Origin: Bacteroidia bacterium
Lineage (GTDB): Bacteria > Bacteroidota > Bacteroidia > B-17B0 > Aurantibacillaceae
DNA length: 64,000 nt
Reading direction: 5' to 3'
Assembly: GCA_018000995.1 (NCBI GenBank)
Contig: JAGNIU010000012.1
Coordinates: 1 to 64,000, forward strand
Under the pieces are notes generated by a model that saw nothing but the letters and a program-made list of their open reading frames with translations, was not told the DNA's origin and did not search any database. Shown here in pieces: positions 34,042-43,087 of the stretch. The first letter of the stretch is position 1; the number at the start of each line of letters is the position of its first letter. Both the position numbers and the translations under genes were made by a program.

Positions 34042-34839
34042 GTGAAGGCGCAAATAAAACTATCCGAAAATCAACACTTAAAAAGTGTAAAAGATTTTTT
34101 TGAAGAAATAACTATGCTCACGCGGTTTATTGGTCGCTTTTTAAAAGAGTTGATTAAGTCGCCTTATGAGTTTAAAGAGTTTATTAAACAATCTTATTTA
34201 ATCGGATACAAATCATTTCCTCTGGTAATCATTACCGGTTTTATTATGGGATTGGTTCTCACAATTCAATCACAGCCTACTCTTGCTAAATTCGGAGCCG
34301 AATCTTGGTTACCTGCAATGGTAGCCGTTTCTATCATCCGTGAAATTGGCCCTGTAATTACCGCTTTGATATTTGCAGGAAAAGTGGGTTCGAGCATTGG
34401 CGCCGAATTAGCATCTATGAAAGTAACTGAGCAAATAGATGCTATGGAAGTTTCAGGAATTAATCCTTTCAAATATTTAGTGGTGACAAGAGTTGTTGCT
34501 GCTACTTTAATGCTGCCGGTGCTGGTAATTTTAGCTGATGCCGTTTCATTATACGGCGCTTACATTGGCGTTAATTTAAAGGGAGATGTCAGTTTTGATC
34601 TGTTTGTTGTAAAAGTGTTTGAGAAACTCACGTTTATGGATGTATTTCCTGCTATTATAAAAACATTTTTCTTCGGATTTATGATTGCAATAATCGGTTG
34701 TTACAAAGGTTATAATTCCAGCAAAGGAACTGAAGGTGTCGCCATAGCAGCTAACTCTGCAGTAGTCATTGCGTCCTTGTCTGTTTTTATAATTGATATG
34801 GTAGCTGTACAAATCACCAGTCTTTTTACTATTACATAA
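34042..34839 (+). CDS. mlaE: MlaE-type ABC permease (lipid transport)
   Basis: A 265-residue permease starting at GTG. Five or so spans carry the MlaE signature: QSQPTLAKFGAESWLPAMVAVSIIREIGPVITALIFAGKVGSSIGAELASMKVTEQIDAMEV, then NPFKYLVVTRVVAATLMLPVL. Together with the ATPase and MCE protein it forms a phospholipid transporter between inner and outer membrane. The start overlaps nothing, and the stop overlaps the mlaF start by one base. Placing mlaEFD in a stress operon suggests lipid-asymmetry maintenance during stress. Confidence 0.93.
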   Translation: MKAQIKLSENQHLKSVKDFFEEITMLTRFIGRFLKELIKSPYEFKEFIKQSYLIGYKSFPLVIITGFIMGLVLTIQSQPTLAKFGAESWLPAMVAVSIIREIGPVITALIFAGKVGSSIGAELASMKVTEQIDAMEVSGINPFKYLVVTRVVAATLMLPVLVILADAVSLYGAYIGVNLKGDVSFDLFVVKVFEKLTFMDVFPAIIKTFFFGFMIAIIGCYKGYNSSKGTEGVAIAANSAVVIASLSVFIIDMVAVQITSLFTIT

Positions 34840-35564
34840 TGGGGGCCGTAGCTGAAATACAACATTTGAAAAAATCGTTTGGCACTAATCATGTTTTAAC
34901 AGATATAAATTTCACAATAGAAAAAGGTGAGAATCTAGTTGTATTCGGAAAGTCAGGAAGCGGGAAATCCGTTTTAATAAAATGCCTTGTTGGTTTAGTG
35001 GAACCTGATGAAGGGAAAGTTGAACTTATAGGAGAAAATATTCTGGAACTAAAAGATGACTCCTTAAATACACTCCGAAAAAAAATTGGCTTCTTGTTTC
35101 AAGGCGCCGCTCTATATGATTCGATGACAGTAAGAGAAAATCTTGAGTTTCCGCTGAGGGGCTCAAAATCACAAACACAGGAAGAAATTGATGAGATAGT
35201 TTTGGAGGCTTTAGGAAACGTTGGACTAGTTGAGGCTATTGACAAAATGCCTTCCGAACTTTCGGGTGGTATGCGAAAACGTATCGGACTTGCACGAGCA
35301 ATAATATTAAAGCCTGAAATAATATTTTACGATGAACCTACTACAGGTTTAGATACTATTACAGCTAAAGAAATTAGTCAGCTCATTTTAAACATACAGA
35401 AAAAATACAATACATCGAGCATCATTATTACACACGATGTTGAATGCGCGCGAATGACTGCTAATAAAATGATTGTTCTTAAAAATGGGACGTCGGCAGC
35501 TTCAGGCACATTCAAAGAATTAGAAGCATCGAAAGATGAATGGGTAAGTGCTTTTTTTAAATAA
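34839..35564 (+). CDS. mlaF: MlaF-type ABC ATPase
   Basis: A 241-residue ATPase: Walker A GKSGSGKS (residues 37-44), Q-loop FLFQGAALYDSMTVREN, signature LSGGMRKR, Walker B IIFYDEPTTGLD, and H-loop IIITHDVECA. The SGGMRKR form is typical of the MlaF/Mkl subfamily. It shares the operon with mlaE and mlaD. Confidence 0.95.
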   Translation: MGAVAEIQHLKKSFGTNHVLTDINFTIEKGENLVVFGKSGSGKSVLIKCLVGLVEPDEGKVELIGENILELKDDSLNTLRKKIGFLFQGAALYDSMTVRENLEFPLRGSKSQTQEEIDEIVLEALGNVGLVEAIDKMPSELSGGMRKRIGLARAIILKPEIIFYDEPTTGLDTITAKEISQLILNIQKKYNTSSIIITHDVECARMTANKMIVLKNGTSAASGTFKELEASKDEWVSAFFK

Positions 35565-35575
35565 CAATATACATT

Positions 35576-36268
35576 ATGAAAAACGAAACTGGCGGTAAAT
35601 TAAAACTCGGAATATTTGTTTCCTTAGCTCTGGCCCTATTTATAGCAGGAATATATTTGATTGGCGAACGACAACAATTATTCAGTAGTACATTTCATGT
35701 GAGCGGTGTATTTAAAGATATAAGCGGATTACAAATTGGTAACAACGTCCGCTTTTCCGGAATCAATGTTGGGGTTATAGAAGACATTCAACAAATAACG
35801 GATACAACTGTAAAAGTGGACATGCAAATAGATGAAAAATCCCGAAAGTTCATCAAGAAAAATGCTAATGCAATTATTGGTTCGGATGGTTTAATGGGAA
35901 ACAGAATAGTAATTATTACGCCAGGCTTCGGAAACACAAAAGAACTGGAAGATGATGATTTTATAAAAACAGCACAAGCGGTGAGCATGGATGAAATTTT
36001 ATCTAAACTAAAAGTAACAGCTGATAACGCTGCAGATATAACAGGTAATCTCGCGGCCGTTATGGAAAACATTAAACAAGGAAAGGGAACCGTTGGAAAA
36101 TTATTAATGGATAGTACAATGGCTACAGATGTGAGCGCCGCCTTAGTAAATATTAAACAGGGTGCCGGGGGCTTTAAACAAAACATGAACGCCGCAAGTA
36201 AAAATGTATTGTTAAGAGGTTACTTCAAGAAAAAGAAGAAGAATACTAATGATAAAGAAGAAAAGTAA
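35576..36268 (+). CDS. mlaD: MlaD-type MCE-domain protein
   Basis: A 230-residue protein with an N-terminal membrane anchor (LGIFVSLALALFIAGIYLIG) and an MCE domain (about residues 35-115: FHVSGVFKDISGLQIGNNVRFSGINVGVIEDIQ ... GLMGNRIVIITPG), followed by a helical tail and a very basic C-terminus (KKKKKNTNDKEEK). It is the periplasmic lipid-binding component of the transporter. Eleven bases after mlaF and nine before the DUF748 gene. Confidence 0.92.
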   Translation: MKNETGGKLKLGIFVSLALALFIAGIYLIGERQQLFSSTFHVSGVFKDISGLQIGNNVRFSGINVGVIEDIQQITDTTVKVDMQIDEKSRKFIKKNANAIIGSDGLMGNRIVIITPGFGNTKELEDDDFIKTAQAVSMDEILSKLKVTADNAADITGNLAAVMENIKQGKGTVGKLLMDSTMATDVSAALVNIKQGAGGFKQNMNAASKNVLLRGYFKKKKKNTNDKEEK

Positions 36269-36277
36269 AAATAGCAG

Positions 36278-38599
36278 ATGGACTCTCCTGACAAAAAAAT
36301 TAAAAAGTTCAGACATTCAAAGAGAACGTTGCTTATTTTCTCAGCAACAATCATTGCTCTTGCAGCAGGCATAATTATTTTTATTTCTCCACTTACTAAA
36401 TACTTGGTCGAAAAATACGACGAAAAGTATCTTGGCCGGCAAGTTAAAATGGATTGGGCTTATGTAAATCCTTTTACAGGATATGTACACCTCGATAATT
36501 TAAAAATTTATGAATTGAATAGTGACAGTATTTTCTTTTCTTCAAAAGGCGTAAGCGCGAATCTTCAAATGCGTAAACTATTCTCTAAAGACTACATTAT
36601 AGATGAATTGGTACTGGATAAACCATTTGGAACAATTATTCAGGATACCAGTAAAAGCCGACTTAATTTTAGAGATCTCATTGATAAGTTTACACCTAAA
36701 AAATCATTAGTACGCAAATCTCCTGCTCATTTTAGTATTTTAAAAATCAAAATAAATAATGGTACTTTCTATTATCGCGAAAACACAATTCCGATAAACT
36801 ATTTTATCAAGCAAGTAAATATTGAAAGCTCGGGTTTACATTGGGATGCAGATACTATGCTGGTGAAATTTTCTTTTTTGCCGGGTATTGGTAAAGGCGA
36901 GTCGCAGGGTGATTTTACACTTAACATTAAGAACTTAGATTACCGTCTTTCCACGAACATAAAAAAATATGACCTTCAGTTCATTGAACAGTATTTAAAA
37001 CAATTGAGTAACTACGGGCGCTTTACAGCAAATTTAGATGCAACCATTAAAGCCCGTGGAAATCTTAGAAATGCCCGCGACCTATATGCTAAAGGAGCAT
37101 TAACACTAAATGAATTTCATTTTGGAAAGGATTCGACTGAAGATTATGCTTCCTTCACTAAGTTTAAAGTTGGTATTATAGATTTAAGTCCACAAAATAA
37201 GAAGTACGTGTTTGACTCAGTAATCCTTCATCAACCGTATTTCAAATATGAACGTTATGATCGTTTAGATAATATTCAAACTATATTTGGTAAAAGGGGG
37301 TCGAACATTTCTGCTGCCAATACAAATTCCCAACGCTCGAATCTTATTCTTGAAATTGCTAAGTACGTGGAGAAGTTGGCTAAGAATTTTTTTAGAAGCT
37401 ATTATAAAATTAACCGGCTAGAAATTGATAGTGCAAACTTTCAGTACAACGATTACTCACTAAGCGAAAAATTTTCAGTCGCCGTAAATCCGCTTTTTAT
37501 CGCAGCCGACTCTATCGAGAAAAGTAGAGAGCGCGTAAAACTACATTTAAAATCAAATCTTAAACCTTATGGCTCTTTAGCTGTTGAGCTAAGTATTAAC
37601 CCTAAAGATAGTAGCGATTTTGATTTGACCTATAATCTTAGAAAAATTCCGCTCACCGTCTTTAATCCTTATCTCATTAAATACACTTCCTTTCCTATGG
37701 ACAAGGGAACTATTAATGTTAAAGGTGTTTGGAATGTACGGAATGGAAATATAAAAAGCAGCAATCATTTAATTATACTTTATCCCCATATATCTGAGCG
37801 TGTAAAAAATAAGGATTCAAAATGGATTCCAATACCCTTAGTAATGGCCTTTGTTCGTGAACGTCGGGAAGTAATAGATTACGAAATGCCAATCACCGGA
37901 AATTTAAATGATCCCAAATTCCATTTGAAAGATGTTGTGCTTGATTTACTGAAAAACATTTTGGTTAAACCACCTACAACGCCTGAAGCCTTTCAAGATC
38001 TGATTTTAGAAAACGAAATTGAAGAAGCGCTGACTTTAAAATGGGGGTTTTCTCAAAGTGTACTCAAATCAAACCAAGAAAAATTTATTCGTGCTGCGGC
38101 TGATTTTCTTGAAGAGCATCCTGAAGCTTCATTATCTGTTACACCTTTCCAATACACATTGAAAGAAAAAGAACATATTTTGTTTTATGAAGCAAAAAAG
38201 AAGTATTTCCTTATTCATACAAATAAGGAAAACCGATTTTTTACTGAAGAGGATTCACTGCGCGTTGTAAAAATGTCTGTTAAAGATTCTGCCTTCGTAA
38301 AATATCTTAACAAACATCACTCAGGAGATTTAGTTTTTACTATGCAAGAGAAATGCAGTCGCTTTGTGGGAAATGATTTGGTAGATAAAAGATTTGTTCA
38401 TCTTGCAAAACAACGCGAAAAAGTATTTAAGAGCTATTTTTCAAATAACAAAACAGATAAACGTTTAACACTACACGAAAACAAGAATACAATCCCTTTT
38501 AATGGATTTTCTTATTACAAACTAAATTATAAAGGCGCACAACCTAAATCCTTATCGGAAGCTTATCAGAAAAAGAGTGAATTACAGAATAAGAAATAA
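36278..38599 (+). CDS. DUF748 / AsmA-like envelope protein
   Basis: A 773-residue protein with a single N-terminal membrane span (TLLIFSATIIALAAGIIIFIS) and a long periplasmic region. The DUF748 motif VNPFTGYVHLDNLKIYE appears near residue 55 and an AsmA-like repeat beta structure follows. The C-terminal part is rich in charged helices. AsmA-like and DUF748 proteins are thought to bridge the periplasm and carry lipids. Its place directly after mlaEFD supports a lipid-transport partnership, which is an inference. Confidence 0.78.
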   Translation: MDSPDKKIKKFRHSKRTLLIFSATIIALAAGIIIFISPLTKYLVEKYDEKYLGRQVKMDWAYVNPFTGYVHLDNLKIYELNSDSIFFSSKGVSANLQMRKLFSKDYIIDELVLDKPFGTIIQDTSKSRLNFRDLIDKFTPKKSLVRKSPAHFSILKIKINNGTFYYRENTIPINYFIKQVNIESSGLHWDADTMLVKFSFLPGIGKGESQGDFTLNIKNLDYRLSTNIKKYDLQFIEQYLKQLSNYGRFTANLDATIKARGNLRNARDLYAKGALTLNEFHFGKDSTEDYASFTKFKVGIIDLSPQNKKYVFDSVILHQPYFKYERYDRLDNIQTIFGKRGSNISAANTNSQRSNLILEIAKYVEKLAKNFFRSYYKINRLEIDSANFQYNDYSLSEKFSVAVNPLFIAADSIEKSRERVKLHLKSNLKPYGSLAVELSINPKDSSDFDLTYNLRKIPLTVFNPYLIKYTSFPMDKGTINVKGVWNVRNGNIKSSNHLIILYPHISERVKNKDSKWIPIPLVMAFVRERREVIDYEMPITGNLNDPKFHLKDVVLDLLKNILVKPPTTPEAFQDLILENEIEEALTLKWGFSQSVLKSNQEKFIRAAADFLEEHPEASLSVTPFQYTLKEKEHILFYEAKKKYFLIHTNKENRFFTEEDSLRVVKMSVKDSAFVKYLNKHHSGDLVFTMQEKCSRFVGNDLVDKRFVHLAKQREKVFKSYFSNNKTDKRLTLHENKNTIPFNGFSYYKLNYKGAQPKSLSEAYQKKSELQNKK

Positions 38600-38601
38600 A
38601 G

Positions 38602-38666
38602 GTGTGAATTTTGCAACTAAAATTTTAAGTTTTGCAAGAGTTGATATGGCCGTTAAAATACCTTTA
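38602..38666 (+). promoter_or_regulatory. Island regulon promoter 9 (coiled-coil protein)
   Basis: GTGTGAATTTTGCAACT at 38602-38618, second half-site TTGCAAG at 38632 (21 bp), -7 element TACCTTTA at 38659 (27 bp). Both half-sites carry the same change (TTGCAA in place of ATGTAA), which suggests they evolve together. Confidence 0.6.
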
Positions 38667-38690
38667 TCGAAACAACTAAATCTAAAAAAA

Positions 38691-39125
38691 ATGAAAAAGA
38701 AAATTTTGACCCTAACAGCATTGGTGATGGTGACCGGTTTTACTGCGTTTTCACAAGAAGATAAAAAAGCTAAGGAAGCAAGAAAAGATGTTGCTGAAGC
38801 AAAACAGGATTTAAAAGAGGCGCGAATTGATTCGGCTGCTGATTTTCAAAAATTCAAGAAAGACGCTGAAACTATTATTGCCGAAAACAAAACTAAGATT
38901 TCTGATTTAAAAATCAAGAAAATAGACGGAAGCAAAGAAGATAAACAAAAGTATGATAAAAAAATTGCAGCCCTAGAGAAAAGAAATAATGAACTAAGAA
39001 AGAAAATTGAAACCTGCGATTCTACAAAAACAAGTATGTGGACATCCTTCAAACAAGAATTCAATCACGATATGAACGAATTAGGATTAGCTATTAAAGA
39101 TATAGGCGTTGATAATAAAAAATAA
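38691..39125 (+). CDS. Exported coiled-coil protein, paralogue of 25473
   Basis: A 144-residue protein with signal sequence MKKKILTLTALVMVTGFTAFSQ and a long charged coiled coil (residues 24-115), ending with WTSFKQEFNHDMNELGLAIKDIG. The C-terminal block is shared with the lipoprotein at 25473, but this protein has no lipobox and should be soluble in the periplasm. The frame is open upstream to 38577, but that part contains the promoter, so the ATG at 38691 is the start. Confidence 0.68.
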   Translation: MKKKILTLTALVMVTGFTAFSQEDKKAKEARKDVAEAKQDLKEARIDSAADFQKFKKDAETIIAENKTKISDLKIKKIDGSKEDKQKYDKKIAALEKRNNELRKKIETCDSTKTSMWTSFKQEFNHDMNELGLAIKDIGVDNKK

Positions 39126-39138
39126 AAGACAATTTAAG

Positions 39139-39162
39139 GGCGGAATTTATTCCGCCTTTTTT
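39139..39162. terminator. Bidirectional intrinsic terminator
   Basis: GGCGGAA (39139-39145) pairs with TTCCGCC (39150-39156), loop TTTA, T-run behind it. It serves the rightward coiled-coil gene and overlaps the last codons of the convergent DedA gene; the A-rich left flank offers a weaker T-run for the leftward unit. Confidence 0.75.
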
Positions 39163-39770
39163 GTTTTTAGAAATGTGGTTATGATTGGCAATGCAGTCAA
39201 AATAATTAAGGCGCCAAAAACATATCCTAAATAACTTTCAATTTCCGGAAATTTTTTTCCTAAATAAAAAGCAATAGTGCCAATACTTCCAATCCAAGCA
39301 ACAGCGCCTATCACATTGTAAAGCATAAACTTTTTAAATTCTATTTTAATGACGCCGGCTAGTATGGGTGCAAATGTTCTGATAATGGGAATAAACCGTC
39401 CTATTATTAATGTTTTTCCGCCATGTTTTTCGTAATAGGCTTTTGTCATTTCAAGGTGCCTCTTCCTGAAAAAGAAACTGTCCTTTCGGCTATATAATTT
39501 TTCGCCGGCTTTTTTTCCGAACCAAAATCCAAACATATTTCCGATAATAGCTGCCAACATCATGCTGATTAAAAGTACAGGTAACGAAACATTCATTAGT
39601 TCGGGCTTCATCGCACATAACAGTCCCGCAATAAAAACTAAATTATCACCCGGTAAAAAAAATCCCACAAATAAACCGGTCTCAGCAAATATCACAAACA
39701 ATAACAAGGCAAGTCCGCCGTATTTAATAATACTTTCCGGATCGGTTAATTGTTTTAAAAACTCGAACAT
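39147..39770 (-). CDS. DedA-family membrane protein
   Basis: A 207-residue polytopic protein of the DedA/SNARE-associated family: ETGLFVGFFLPGDNLVFIAGLL, then IIGNMFGFWFGKKAGEKLY, YYEKHGGKTLIIGRFIPIIRTFAPILAGV with the functional Arg/Pro motif, and C-terminal spans. DedA proteins act as lipid (undecaprenyl phosphate or phosphatidylethanolamine) flippases or in membrane homeostasis. The start overlaps the stop of the upstream gene (39770) by one base. Confidence 0.92.
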   Translation of the reverse strand: MFEFLKQLTDPESIIKYGGLALLLFVIFAETGLFVGFFLPGDNLVFIAGLLCAMKPELMNVSLPVLLISMMLAAIIGNMFGFWFGKKAGEKLYSRKDSFFFRKRHLEMTKAYYEKHGGKTLIIGRFIPIIRTFAPILAGVIKIEFKKFMLYNVIGAVAWIGSIGTIAFYLGKKFPEIESYLGYVFGALIILTALPIITTFLKTKKAE

Positions 39771-40234
39771 TATTTTTTTGCGCCTTCCTTAATGCGCAGT
39801 AATTCTTGAAGAAATAGTTCCGGATTATACTTAGCATCACAGTTCACATTTTTAAATTTAGAGCCATTGGCGCTCCCGGATTTTGTTTTACAATACAAAT
39901 CGAATTCAGTTGTGCTTGTACACGTTTGTTTATTGTTTTTAATGAAGTAATTTGTTGATGCTTTATAATTATTGATAAATGCCTGATATTTTTTTGCCGA
40001 AAGTTTCTTTTCAACCAAGCCCGTGTCAGTTTTCATTATAAGTTTTCTCTCGCCCGATTTTTGCTTACATAATTTCACTTCCAAAACATAAGCGTGAAAA
40101 CACCCTGAATTATCGGCCACAAAATAAACGGTATCGGCTTTACTAATTAATGTAATTAAACTTGAAACAGATTTAGATTGTGAGAAAATCTGAAAAGAAA
40201 CGAAAAACAATATTGATGTAATTAAATACTTCAT
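39770..40234 (-). CDS. Exported protein of unknown function
   Basis: A 154-residue protein with signal peptide MKYLITSILFFVSFQIFSQ and a small domain with four cysteines after the signal (NSGCFHAYVLEVKLCKQ, KQTCTSTTEFDLYCK, NVNCDAKY), probably forming disulfides in the periplasm. I do not recognise the family. It overlaps dedA by one base and is cotranscribed with it. Confidence 0.6.
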   Translation of the reverse strand: MKYLITSILFFVSFQIFSQSKSVSSLITLISKADTVYFVADNSGCFHAYVLEVKLCKQKSGERKLIMKTDTGLVEKKLSAKKYQAFINNYKASTNYFIKNNKQTCTSTTEFDLYCKTKSGSANGSKFKNVNCDAKYNPELFLQELLRIKEGAKK

Positions 40235-40245
40235 GAATTCCGTTA

Positions 40246-42057
40246 TTAGGAATTAACAAGCAGTGAACTTTTTTTGTCGATACTCGATTGAATATCTTCT
40301 AATCGCCCTTTTGGAATTGAGTTGATTAAGTTTTGAGTGTATTCTGATTTCGGACTATTACAAATATCGTCAGCATCACCAATCTCTTCCACTCTACCTT
40401 TATTCATTACAACCATTCGGTCGCTCATGAATTTCACAACGCTTAAATCGTGAGAAATAAATATATAAGTAAACTTAAATTCTTTCTTTAAATCATTCAA
40501 TAAATTCAACACTTGCGCCTGAACACTCACATCTAACGCACTTACACTTTCATCACAAATTAAAAACTGAGGACTCACTGCTAAAGCGCGAGCAATACAA
40601 ACACGCTGACGTTGACCGCCACTAAACTCGTGAGGATAACGGCCAAAATGCTTTTCTTCCAAGCCAACTTTTTTCAATAAATCATAAACTTTTTCCTTAC
40701 GCTCCTTTGCGCTTCCTAAAATATTATGGAAAGTCATTGGTTCTTTAATCGCTTCTCCAATTGTGATACGCGGGTTCAAAGACGAGTACGGGTCCTGAAA
40801 AATAATTTGCATGTTTCGGCGTAATGGCCTGAAGGCATCTTCAGAAATTCCTAAAATTTCTTGTTGTTTGAAATATACTTTCCCTTCATGAGCATCAACT
40901 AATTTCAAAATCGTTCTTCCCAAAGTTGTTTTTCCACAACCGCTCTCCCCTACCAGTCCAAGTGTTTCTCCTTCATAAACATCGAATGTAACATCATCAA
41001 CAGCCTTAGTAAATGATTTAACATTGCCGAAAAAACCTTTTTCAGCAGGGAACCAGGTTTTTAAACCTTGCAATTCAAGTATTTTGTTTCCTGAATACAA
41101 TTCAGAATGTGCGTTTTCACGTTCTTCTCGCGTGATACTTACACTACCTATCGCTTCAGAAACAGTTTTCGGAATTTCAACAATATCTCCTTGAGCATTC
41201 TGATTCATAAAATCACTTACAACAGGTAAGCGTTTTAAACGACGATCTAAAGGCGGGCGACAAGCTAATAAACTTTTTGTGTAAGGATGTTTAGGGTTAC
41301 GGAAAATATCCATAACCGGACCTTGCTCCACAATTTTTCCCTTATACATCACCACCACTTTATCGGCTAATTCTGCAATTACACCTAAATCGTGTGTAAT
41401 AAACAGAATGCCCATATTGTGCTGACGTTGTAATTTCATCATCACTTCTAAAATTGTTTTCTGTACTGTAACATCTAATGCGGTTGTTGGTTCATCTGCA
41501 ATTAAAACACCGGGATTACAACTAATTGCCATCGCAATCATTACCCTTTGTTTTTGTCCGCCCGATAATTGATGCGGATATCTGTCCAACATTAATTCAG
41601 GTGTAGGTAATTGTACTTGCGAAAATAATTCGAGTGTGCGCAAACGTGCTGCACGTTTAGAAACTTTGTTATGAATCATAATGGCTTCCATAACCTGGTC
41701 GCCACATTTTATTACAGGATTCAATGAGGTCATTGGCTCCTGAAAAATCATTCCGATTTCATTACCACGGAAACTGCGCATTTCTTTGCCGCTTACTTTG
41801 GTAAGGTCAACCGTACGATGATCTTTTGTATGATACAAAATTTGTCCGCCACTAATTCGTCCCGGAGGATTTGGAATTAATTGCATAATAGATAACGCTG
41901 TAACCGATTTTCCCGAACCACTCTCTCCAACTATTCCAATGGTTTCCCCTTTATGTAGTGTAAAACTAACATCGTTAACTGCTCGTATATACTCGTCCTC
42001 TGTTTTAAAATCAGTGACAAGGTTTTTAACTTCAAGTAATACTTCTTTATTGAGCAT
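40246..42057 (-). CDS. Double ABC ATPase, oligopeptide-type (DppD-DppF fusion)
   Basis: A 603-residue protein with two complete ABC ATPase domains of the peptide/nickel import type. First: GESGSGKSVTALSIMQL, QLSGGQKQRVMIAMAI, VLIADEPTTALDVTVQ. Second: GESGCGKTTLGRTI, FSGGQRQRVCIARALAV, FLICDESVSALDVSVQ. The oligopeptide C-terminal extensions are present (MYKGKIVEQGPVMDIFRNPKHPYTKSLL). This matches GsiA/YejF-like fused ATPases. No permease or binding protein gene lies nearby in the window, so the partners are elsewhere. Confidence 0.93.
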   Translation of the reverse strand: MLNKEVLLEVKNLVTDFKTEDEYIRAVNDVSFTLHKGETIGIVGESGSGKSVTALSIMQLIPNPPGRISGGQILYHTKDHRTVDLTKVSGKEMRSFRGNEIGMIFQEPMTSLNPVIKCGDQVMEAIMIHNKVSKRAARLRTLELFSQVQLPTPELMLDRYPHQLSGGQKQRVMIAMAISCNPGVLIADEPTTALDVTVQKTILEVMMKLQRQHNMGILFITHDLGVIAELADKVVVMYKGKIVEQGPVMDIFRNPKHPYTKSLLACRPPLDRRLKRLPVVSDFMNQNAQGDIVEIPKTVSEAIGSVSITREERENAHSELYSGNKILELQGLKTWFPAEKGFFGNVKSFTKAVDDVTFDVYEGETLGLVGESGCGKTTLGRTILKLVDAHEGKVYFKQQEILGISEDAFRPLRRNMQIIFQDPYSSLNPRITIGEAIKEPMTFHNILGSAKERKEKVYDLLKKVGLEEKHFGRYPHEFSGGQRQRVCIARALAVSPQFLICDESVSALDVSVQAQVLNLLNDLKKEFKFTYIFISHDLSVVKFMSDRMVVMNKGRVEEIGDADDICNSPKSEYTQNLINSIPKGRLEDIQSSIDKKSSLLVNS

Positions 42058-42184
42058 AAATGGGGTAAACGGGGACTAAAGTAAGTAAAAAATAGGCGGA
42101 TTTGAAAGGTATTTGTCTATAAAACCCTGTTTTTAGTCTGATTAATTGCCCTAATGCTCATTTTTTACTATTTTTAGTGGTGAA

Positions 42185-42925
42185 ATGAGGTCGATTTTAT
42201 TAATACTATTCTGTTTTCCTATTGTTTTGCTTTCGCAGAATAAAAGTGTTTTTTTTATTGAGGGTGGGACCTGTTTTAATACTGCAACAAATAGAAGTTT
42301 TCACGTTAAGGATCCGGGTGGCTCAACCTCTAGTTTTGAATATGAGGGAACTATAAGTTCAAAACCATCGTATTATATAAAAGGCGGACTTGAAAAGCAG
42401 TTTAGCTTATGCGCGAAATCGTCTTTGTCTTTTCCTGTTTCAATTAATTACTTTAACGAAGCACAAAAAATAAAAGCAATCGGAGGATGGAGTGGATGTA
42501 TGGGAGGAGAAAGTGGTCATTATACTTTTAATCGCAATAACCATACAGCAGGATTATCTTTAGGCCTTAAATTTATTTATAACCTAAGTGAAAAGCTCTC
42601 TCTTCAAAATGGAATTAACTTCAATCCAACTATTTTAGCGTATCGTGAAGACAATATTAAAGTAGTAAATGAAAGCGGAACAACTGGTTATTATGCCGGA
42701 TATGGTCTTGGTAAAATATGTATTTCTTTAAGCGCACAAACAGGTTTGTTTTATACTATTCACCCTTCCACAAAACTTGGTCTAACTACAGAATATTTCT
42801 TTTATACAAAACACATTCTTCCTAAAGATGATTATCGATTTCAGGATATGTTTGATTTTGAGTTTGGTTACAAAGGTTATTCTGCCATGCTTAATTTCGG
42901 TCTAAGACTTCAACATTCATTCTAA
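42185..42925 (+). CDS. Predicted outer-membrane barrel protein
   Basis: A 246-residue protein with signal sequence MRSILLILFCFPIVLLSQ and a barrel-like series of strands (KPSYYIKGGLEKQFSLCAKSSLSFPVSINYF, HTAGLSLGLKFIYNLSEKLSLQNGINFNP, SAMLNFGLRLQHSF with terminal Phe). No named family is recognised. Divergent from the ABC ATPase gene, with a 127-base gap that shows no clear -7 element. Confidence 0.6.
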   Translation: MRSILLILFCFPIVLLSQNKSVFFIEGGTCFNTATNRSFHVKDPGGSTSSFEYEGTISSKPSYYIKGGLEKQFSLCAKSSLSFPVSINYFNEAQKIKAIGGWSGCMGGESGHYTFNRNNHTAGLSLGLKFIYNLSEKLSLQNGINFNPTILAYREDNIKVVNESGTTGYYAGYGLGKICISLSAQTGLFYTIHPSTKLGLTTEYFFYTKHILPKDDYRFQDMFDFEFGYKGYSAMLNFGLRLQHSF

Positions 42926-43023
42926 ATTTCACTTTAGAATCTTTCCAAATAAGCCTTTTTTATAATTATCGGGCATTTTTAGCCTAATGTTACATTTTTA
43001 GTGATAAGGAATTGCATTTTTTA

Positions 43024-43054
43024 TTGGGAAAAACCATTAGCAATTATACATTTG
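43024..43054 (+). promoter_or_regulatory. Promoter of sdhCAB
   Basis: TTG at 43024-43026 and TACATTTG at 43047-43054, about 20 bp between them, a good fit to the phylum's consensus. The sdhC ATG follows 33 bases later. Confidence 0.6.
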
Positions 43055-43087
43055 CAAAGATAATTTCTAAATCAAAATTTTAACCTT

